Below are positions 59,312 through 64,000 of a stretch of 64,000 nucleotides of DNA, piece after piece (within the stretch, counting starts at the first letter, position 1; each line of letters begins with the position of its first letter). Made by a program: the position numbers and the translations under genes. The DNA comes from Fulvivirga ligni (GTDB lineage: Bacteria > Bacteroidota > Bacteroidia > Cytophagales > Cyclobacteriaceae). The DNA is taken from contig NZ_CP089979.1 of assembly GCF_021389935.1 (NCBI RefSeq), positions 2,337,001 to 2,401,000 on the forward strand, read 5' to 3'. The notes beneath the pieces are model-generated. The model had not been told where the DNA came from, made no database searches, and worked only from the letters and a program-made list of their open reading frames with translations.

Positions 59312-61717
59312 TTGAGCACTACTGATATTATTAAGAAAAGCACGAAGAAGAAGACTGAGGTTATTGCAGATTACAGGTTGGCTTGTCAAAGTAGAGAAGC
59401 TAGCTTATTAGGCAGAAAAGAGGTTTTCATGGGGAAAGCTAAGTTCGGCATTTTTGGGGATGGTAAAGAGGTGGCTCAGATAGCCATGGCGAAAGTTTTC
59501 CAGGATGGTGATTTTAGATCTGGTTATTACAGAGATCAAACGTTCATGCTGGCCATTGGCGAGCTTACTTTGGAGCAGTATTTTGCACAATTATATGCCC
59601 ATACCGATGTGGAGGCAGATCCTGCTTCAGCTGGTCGTTTAATGAACGGGCACTTCGCCACCAGAATGCTGGATGAGAATGGCGAATTAAAGGAGCTTAG
59701 TAAGCATAAAAACAGTAGCGCTGATATTTCACCTACTGCAGCTCAAATGCCAAGATTAGTTGGTTTGGCTTACGCATCTAAATTGTTTAGACAAAACAAA
59801 GGTCTTCATAAATATAAAAATCTATCTATTAAGGGTAACGAGGTGGCTTTCGGAACCATAGGAAATGCTTCTACATCCGAAGGTATTTTTTATGAGTCCA
59901 TAAACGCTGCTGGTGTACTACAAGTGCCAATGTTGGTGGCTGTGTGGGATGATGATTATGGAATATCAGTACCTCAGGAATATCACACTACTAAAGGAAG
60001 TATTTCAGAAGCCTTAAAAGGATTTCAAAGAGAAAATGGTAGTAATGGATATGAGATATTCACTGCTAAAGGTTGGGATTACACAGGCCTGATAGATACA
60101 TTCATTAAAGCATCTAAAGTCTCCAGAGATGAGCATGTACCTACCTTGGTTCATGTTAAAGAAGTAACGCAACCACAAGGGCACTCTACTTCAGGTTCGC
60201 ATGAGAGATACAAGTCTAAGGAGAGATTAGAGTGGGAAAAGGATCATGACTGTATTAAGAAAATGCGGGAGTGGATACTTGAAAATGATTTAGCCACCTC
60301 TGCGGAACTAGATGAAGTAGAAAAAGAGGCGAAACAATTTGCTAAAAACGCGAAGAACTCAGCTTGGAAAGCATTCAACGAGTCTTTAAAAGCTGACGAA
60401 AAAGAGGCGTTAGAGCTTTTAACAGAAGCAATTCACGAAAGTGCTCATAAAGAGGCGCTTCAAAATATTAGAAACGGTCTTAAAAATGCACTTAATCCTA
60501 TTAGAATGGACAGTGTAAGAGCTGTGAAGAAAGCTCTCCGTTGCATTAGAAAAGAAAACATCTCTACCAAGGCAAAATTACAAGACTGGGTAAAAAGAGT
60601 AGCTGCTGATAATTTTGAGAATTTCAGTTCTAACCTTCATAGTCAGTCGGCACAGGCAGCCATGAATGTGCAGGTGGTAGATCCAGTATATAATGATGAT
60701 AGCCAGCTGGTTGATGGAAGGGAAGTATTGCAGGCTTGTTTTGACAATGCTTTAGCAAGAGATCCAAGAGTACTTGCTTTTGGCGAAGATGTAGGTAGAA
60801 TCGGAGATGTGAACCAGGCTTTTGCTGGCTTGCAGGAGAAGTACGGCGAATTAAGAGTTACAGATACTGGGATTAGAGAGGCTACGATTATAGGGCAGGG
60901 TATTGGTGCAGCGCTTAGAGGTTTAAGGCCAATCGCTGAAATTCAGTATCTTGACTATTTGATCTACGCTATCCAGATCATGTCTGATGACTTGGCTACA
61001 TTGCAATACAGAACCAGAGGTGGTCAAAAAGCACCATTAATTGTAAGAACAAGAGGGCATAGATTAGAAGGTGTTTGGCACGCAGGGTCTCCTATGGGTA
61101 TGATTCTTCATAGTTTGAGGGGGATGTACGTGTTGGTGCCTAGAAATATGACCCAGGCAGCTGGTTTTTATAACACACTACTTCAGTCTGACGATACGGC
61201 ACTAATTATCGAGTGTCTGAACGGATATCGATTAAAAGAAAGAATACCAGAAAATATTGGTGAATTTACGGTGCCTTTAGGTCAGCCAGAAGTGCTAAGA
61301 GAAGGTAGTGATGTAACGATCGTTACCTACGGTTCTATGTGTAAGATAGTGATGGAGGCCGCTGATCAACTTAAAGAATACGATATTTCTTGCGAAGTGA
61401 TTGACGTGCAGACCCTATTGCCATTTGATATTAATCACACCATAGTAGAATCTTTGAAGAAGACAAATCGAGTTATTTTTGCAGATGAAGACGTGCCAGG
61501 TGGAGCTACGGCATTTATGATGCAAAAGGTGCTTGAAGAGCAAAATGGATACGCTTACTTAGATAGCAAGCCAGTTACACTTGCTGCGAAAGAGCACAGG
61601 CCTGCTTATGCTTCTGATGGTGATTACTTCTCTAAACCAAATACAGAAGATGTATTTGATGTGGCTTACACCATCATGTCAGAGGTAAATCCTGAAAGAT
61701 ATCCTGAGATATATTAA
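59312..61717 (+). CDS. Fused E1 alpha/beta of a 2-oxoacid dehydrogenase (branched-chain type)
   Basis: 801-residue thiamine-diphosphate enzyme in which the alpha chain (about 15-345) and beta chain (about 475-800) are one protein, joined by a helical linker. The TPP motif of the alpha part is in FGTIGNASTSEGIFYESINAA with DDDYGISVP, and the beta part begins REVLQACFDNALARDP with AFGEDVGRIGDVNQ. It would decarboxylate branched-chain 2-oxoacids or pyruvate and pass the acyl group to an E2 encoded elsewhere. The start is TTG at 59312; no ATG precedes the conserved part in frame. The fused form is usual in Bacteroidota. Confidence 0.93.
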   Translation: MSTTDIIKKSTKKKTEVIADYRLACQSREASLLGRKEVFMGKAKFGIFGDGKEVAQIAMAKVFQDGDFRSGYYRDQTFMLAIGELTLEQYFAQLYAHTDVEADPASAGRLMNGHFATRMLDENGELKELSKHKNSSADISPTAAQMPRLVGLAYASKLFRQNKGLHKYKNLSIKGNEVAFGTIGNASTSEGIFYESINAAGVLQVPMLVAVWDDDYGISVPQEYHTTKGSISEALKGFQRENGSNGYEIFTAKGWDYTGLIDTFIKASKVSRDEHVPTLVHVKEVTQPQGHSTSGSHERYKSKERLEWEKDHDCIKKMREWILENDLATSAELDEVEKEAKQFAKNAKNSAWKAFNESLKADEKEALELLTEAIHESAHKEALQNIRNGLKNALNPIRMDSVRAVKKALRCIRKENISTKAKLQDWVKRVAADNFENFSSNLHSQSAQAAMNVQVVDPVYNDDSQLVDGREVLQACFDNALARDPRVLAFGEDVGRIGDVNQAFAGLQEKYGELRVTDTGIREATIIGQGIGAALRGLRPIAEIQYLDYLIYAIQIMSDDLATLQYRTRGGQKAPLIVRTRGHRLEGVWHAGSPMGMILHSLRGMYVLVPRNMTQAAGFYNTLLQSDDTALIIECLNGYRLKERIPENIGEFTVPLGQPEVLREGSDVTIVTYGSMCKIVMEAADQLKEYDISCEVIDVQTLLPFDINHTIVESLKKTNRVIFADEDVPGGATAFMMQKVLEEQNGYAYLDSKPVTLAAKEHRPAYASDGDYFSKPNTEDVFDVAYTIMSEVNPERYPEIY

Positions 61718-62457
61718 TTGACACGAATGTCCTGAAGAGTAAATTCAGGACTTTCTACTACATTGCTAGGATTGCCTTCTCGGTCATAAATAAATACTCG
61801 AAGCCTTAGTGTTTCGCTCTGGAATTTATCATTGAATGCAATCTCGGCAATGGCGTACCTGATAGAGCCCTCAAGCGGACTTGGTTTGCTGAGGTCATCA
61901 GAAAGAATAGGAAACCTGCCACTGAAGGTGGTGCTGCATTCTAACTCCGTTCTTTCATTATAGTCACGGAATTCTCCATTTTCCTTAATTTGTAGTTGGA
62001 TGATGAAGTTGTTGTATCTCTGATTGAACTCATAGTAGACAGTGTCGTTTACTTGAACTTCTACACCGTCAATTCTCCTTAACGTTGGATTGATGTCGTA
62101 ATTAAGACATATAAAATCTCCGCTATAAGGAGGTAAGCCTAAATCATCTGCATCAGAAAAAGTTGCTAATTCATCAGGTAGTACGTCAAATTGCGGGTCA
62201 AACCTTTGACCTGATTTATTGAAATATATCTTATTGCTGAAGGGGTAGTTACTTTCTTCAGGGCCTAAACCTACATCGCCGTCGCCATCTTCAAAGTCAA
62301 CACTCACAATTAGAGAGTCTGCATCAGGAAAATTTCCAAGTTTAAACTGAACGTAGTTAAAGTCTATATGCGGTTGATCAGGGTAGTTTGGAGCATCAAA
62401 ACATGAGCTGGCTGTAAGGCCAATAGTAATTATAAGAAGTAAAGTGTTTATCTTCAT
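61714..62457 (-). CDS. Lipoprotein of unknown function
   Basis: 247 residues. Signal peptide with lipobox TASSCFDAP (Cys19) and a mature part rich in Asp, Asn and aromatic residues. An acidic segment SVDFEDGDGDVGLGPEES (about 50-67) looks like a calcium-binding loop and is common in Bacteroidota lipoproteins. Predicted beta-rich. The 3' end overlaps the convergent E1 gene stop by 4 bases; the divergent LuxE-like gene starts 43 bases upstream. The function is unknown. Confidence 0.85.
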   Translation of the reverse strand: MKINTLLLIITIGLTASSCFDAPNYPDQPHIDFNYVQFKLGNFPDADSLIVSVDFEDGDGDVGLGPEESNYPFSNKIYFNKSGQRFDPQFDVLPDELATFSDADDLGLPPYSGDFICLNYDINPTLRRIDGVEVQVNDTVYYEFNQRYNNFIIQLQIKENGEFRDYNERTELECSTTFSGRFPILSDDLSKPSPLEGSIRYAIAEIAFNDKFQSETLRLRVFIYDREGNPSNVVESPEFTLQDIRVN

Positions 62458-62500
62458 GGCGTGGTTTTATAAGCACAATTGTACTAAAATTAACTAACGA

Positions 62501-63496
62501 TTGAATTCTTTTAAAAGTTTTTCAAAACAAATATTTGATTTACAGCCTTCAGGTTTTGAAACATTAACTTTAGAAATATTCAAATACCAGGCCGAAAATA
62601 ATGAGGTATATAAAAACTATTTGAATCATTTAAAGATTCAGCCAAAGGATGTGAATCAAACATCTGATATACCATTTTTGCCTATCTCATTTTTTAAAAC
62701 TCAAAATGTAATTACAGGTAGCTGGCAACCTTCCGGCTATTTTGAAAGCAGCGGTACCACAGGACAAAGTACCAGTAAGCATGCGGTATATGATGAAGTG
62801 TTTTACCTGAAAAATACAGAGAAAATATTCAATCATTTTTACGGACCATTGGAGGGGTATCATTTTCTAGCCTTGTTGCCTGCATATCTTGAAAGAACTG
62901 GCTCTTCGTTAGTTCTAATGGCTGATTATTTCATCAAGGAGTCGGGGTCAGATATGAGTGGGTTTTACCTCAATAATTTGGATGCTCTGGTGAGTCAAAT
63001 CGAAGCTATTCGCAGGAGGGAGGATGGTAGGCAGATTGTTCTTTTAGGTGTTTCGTTTGCTTTGCTGGACCTGGCTGAGGAATACAACTGCGACCTTTCA
63101 GATGTAATAGTTATGGAGACTGGAGGGATGAAAGGCAGAAGGAAAGAAATGATTCGGGCAGAATTGCATCAGGTATTAAAAAGTAGTTTCAATACACATT
63201 CGGTGCATTCAGAATATGGTATGACAGAGCTTATGTCGCAGGCTTATTCAGACGGTGATGGTAAGTTTAAAACACCACCCTGGATGAGGATAGTGCTACG
63301 TGATTTAAATGATCCTTTTGATTTAAAATCTGGTAGAAGGTCTGGAGGGATCAATGTGATAGACCTGGCTAACTTCCACAGCTGTGCGTTCATTGAAACT
63401 CAGGATATAGGTAGTTATGTGTCTGATGATGAGGTAGAAATACTGGGCAGATTTGATAATTCTGATATCCGTGGCTGTAATTTAATGGTAAGTTAA
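62501..63496 (+). CDS. LuxE/PaaK-like acyl-protein synthetase
   Basis: 331-residue protein of the acyl-adenylate-forming class related to LuxE. The phosphate loop reads YFESSGTTGQSTSKH, the second motif METGGMKGRRKEM, and the third HSEYGMTELMSQAYS, matching the conserved cores of adenylating enzymes. LuxE activates fatty acids for luminescence, but no lux genes are near. Bacteroidota homologues often lie with small acyl-carrier or O-antigen genes. The start is TTG at 62501, 43 bases from the divergent lipoprotein start. Confidence 0.87.
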   Translation: MNSFKSFSKQIFDLQPSGFETLTLEIFKYQAENNEVYKNYLNHLKIQPKDVNQTSDIPFLPISFFKTQNVITGSWQPSGYFESSGTTGQSTSKHAVYDEVFYLKNTEKIFNHFYGPLEGYHFLALLPAYLERTGSSLVLMADYFIKESGSDMSGFYLNNLDALVSQIEAIRRREDGRQIVLLGVSFALLDLAEEYNCDLSDVIVMETGGMKGRRKEMIRAELHQVLKSSFNTHSVHSEYGMTELMSQAYSDGDGKFKTPPWMRIVLRDLNDPFDLKSGRRSGGINVIDLANFHSCAFIETQDIGSYVSDDEVEILGRFDNSDIRGCNLMVS

Positions 63497-63596
63497 GTTA
63501 TTGTTTTATTGCTAGGTAAATTCATATTTATTTTGAATATTACGATTTAGTTTAATACATTTGATTCGCGTTGTACATTGTTAAATCATCTTTATT

Positions 63597-63728
63597 ATGA
63601 AATTTAGACTGCTTTTAGTGCTTTTAGTTGTTTTTGGATTGTCTGCTTGTAGCCAATATACTTGCCCTACATATTCTAAGAAGGATGTAGAGAAAAAAGA
63701 AAACACTATTAGTCAGGAGAAAATATAA
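63597..63728 (+). CDS. Tiny lipoprotein (43 residues)
   Basis: ATG 63597 to TAA 63728. Signal peptide MKFRLLLVLLVVFGLSACS with the lipobox LSAC (Cys18), leaving a mature peptide of 26 residues rich in Lys, Glu and Ser. The length and composition match the small lipoproteins that Bacteroidota place in the envelope. It is followed by two hairpins, so it is a single-gene unit. Too short for family assignment. Confidence 0.75.
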   Translation: MKFRLLLVLLVVFGLSACSQYTCPTYSKKDVEKKENTISQEKI

Positions 63729-63738
63729 TTCTGCTTTT

Positions 63739-63810
63739 TTCTAGGTCATATGGCCTAGAATTTACAGTTTTTTGAAAAATATTTAATCACACCCCTCAAG
63801 GTGTGATTTT
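63739..63810 (+). terminator. Palindrome and terminator after the tiny lipoprotein gene
   Basis: A 22-bp near-perfect palindrome centred on CATATG (63739-63760) is followed by a second hairpin with arms AATCACACC (63785-63793) and GGTGTGATT (63800-63808) and a short T-run. The second is the likelier terminator. Confidence 0.65.
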
Positions 63811-63841
63811 ATTCTTTATACCGTGTTCACTTTAATTTTTG

Positions 63842-63874
63842 ACTGTATATTTTAGTGGAAATTAAATATACAGT
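63842..63874. promoter_or_regulatory. 11-bp inverted repeat in front of the adenine deaminase start
   Basis: Arms ACTGTATATTT (63842-63852) and AAATATACAGT (63864-63874) with an 11-base spacer. The right arm ends 3 bases before the ATG at 63878. A TAATTTTTG sequence (63833-63841) directly upstream resembles a -7 box, so the repeat would cover the transcription and translation start. Confidence 0.5.
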
Positions 63875-63877
63875 GAT

Positions 63878-64000
63878 ATGCATAAAATTGAAGGCAAGAT
63901 AGTAGATGTAGTCAATAGAAGAATCTTTGAAGGCAGCATCTCTATTGAATCAGGTAAAATTACAGAGGTAAATGAGCATCCTGTAAGTGACGCTCGTTTC
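63878..64000 (+). CDS. ade: Adenine deaminase, N-terminus (cut by window edge)
   Basis: 41 codons from ATG 63878 to the right edge. The start reads KIEGKIVDVVNRRIFEG, then SISIESGKITEV, typical of the N-terminal beta-sandwich of adenine deaminase of the amidohydrolase superfamily. The metal-binding barrel lies outside the window, so the call rests on the N-terminus only. A palindrome lies over the expected promoter. Confidence 0.7.
   Translation, partial: MHKIEGKIVDVVNRRIFEGSISIESGKITEVNEHPVSDARF

Noticed and set aside
1-64000. CRISPR arrays, insertion sequences, prophage or integron structures
   Set aside because: No regularly spaced repeats, transposase, integrase or phage structural genes were seen on either strand.

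Overview
The window is chromosomal DNA from a member of the Bacteroidota, most likely a marine or soil Cytophagales bacterium of the Fulvivirga/Roseivirga/Marivirga type. The signs are a low-to-moderate GC content, promoters fitting TTTG-N19-TAnnTTTG, frequent TTG and GTG starts, LytS/LytR signalling, a two-component propeller kinase, a type IX secretion sorting tail on a glycoside hydrolase, SusD-less lipoproteins with SCF/SCS lipoboxes, and the N-acylcitrulline form of arginine synthesis. No rRNA, CRISPR array, insertion sequence, prophage or integrase was seen. The genus is an inference.

Layout. 1-3.5 kb: the edge of a membrane protein, a LytS/LytTR two-component pair, a Dpm1-like glycosyltransferase and a HAD-IIIA phosphatase. 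3.5-11.4 kb: an arginine/agmatine cluster. Arginine decarboxylase is divergent from two tandem guanidino-group-modifying enzymes, a deoxyhypusine-synthase homologue, a GNAT-nitrilase fusion and ArgRS. 11.4-16 kb: MenA, then FdhD, an unknown 121-residue protein and an FdhF/YdeP-type molybdo-oxidoreductase. 16-21.5 kb: a propeller sensor kinase, a YpfJ-type zinc peptidase, a PKD lipoprotein and a methyltransferase. 21.6-30.6 kb: one long minus-strand operon with the whole arginine pathway plus proC. It is preceded by a 330-bp leader region containing a short Arg- and Pro-containing reading frame and strong hairpins. 30.9-33.1 kb: a TPR protein and a secreted GH26 mannanase. 33.2-36.8 kb: phenylacetyl-CoA epoxidase genes paaABCD with a TetR regulator, where paaA carries a one-base frameshift. 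37-44 kb: glycan genes, including an AT-rich minus-strand block (flippase, FkbM methyltransferase, two glycosyltransferases, methyltransferase). 44.1-51.6 kb: ruvC, divergent from a long plus-strand run of envelope genes, a SpoIIE-type phosphatase, TatD and asparaginase. 51.7-54.1 kb: tRNA-Ser(GGA) and an ExbB/ExbD module. 54.2-64 kb: an MFS transporter, an SLC13 permease, an HSDR_N protein, alanine dehydrogenase, a fused E1 alpha/beta dehydrogenase, lipoproteins, a LuxE-like protein and the start of adenine deaminase.

The main theme is arginine. The window holds its synthesis (with a probable Arg/Pro-sensing leader), its charging (ArgS) and its diversion through agmatine towards polyamines. 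The polyamine cluster appears to lack an agmatinase and a classical agmatine deiminase. It offers instead amidinotransferase-fold hydrolases, a nitrilase-fold amidase and a DHS homologue that keeps the catalytic lysine. The arginine leader and this cluster are the two places most likely to reward follow-up.
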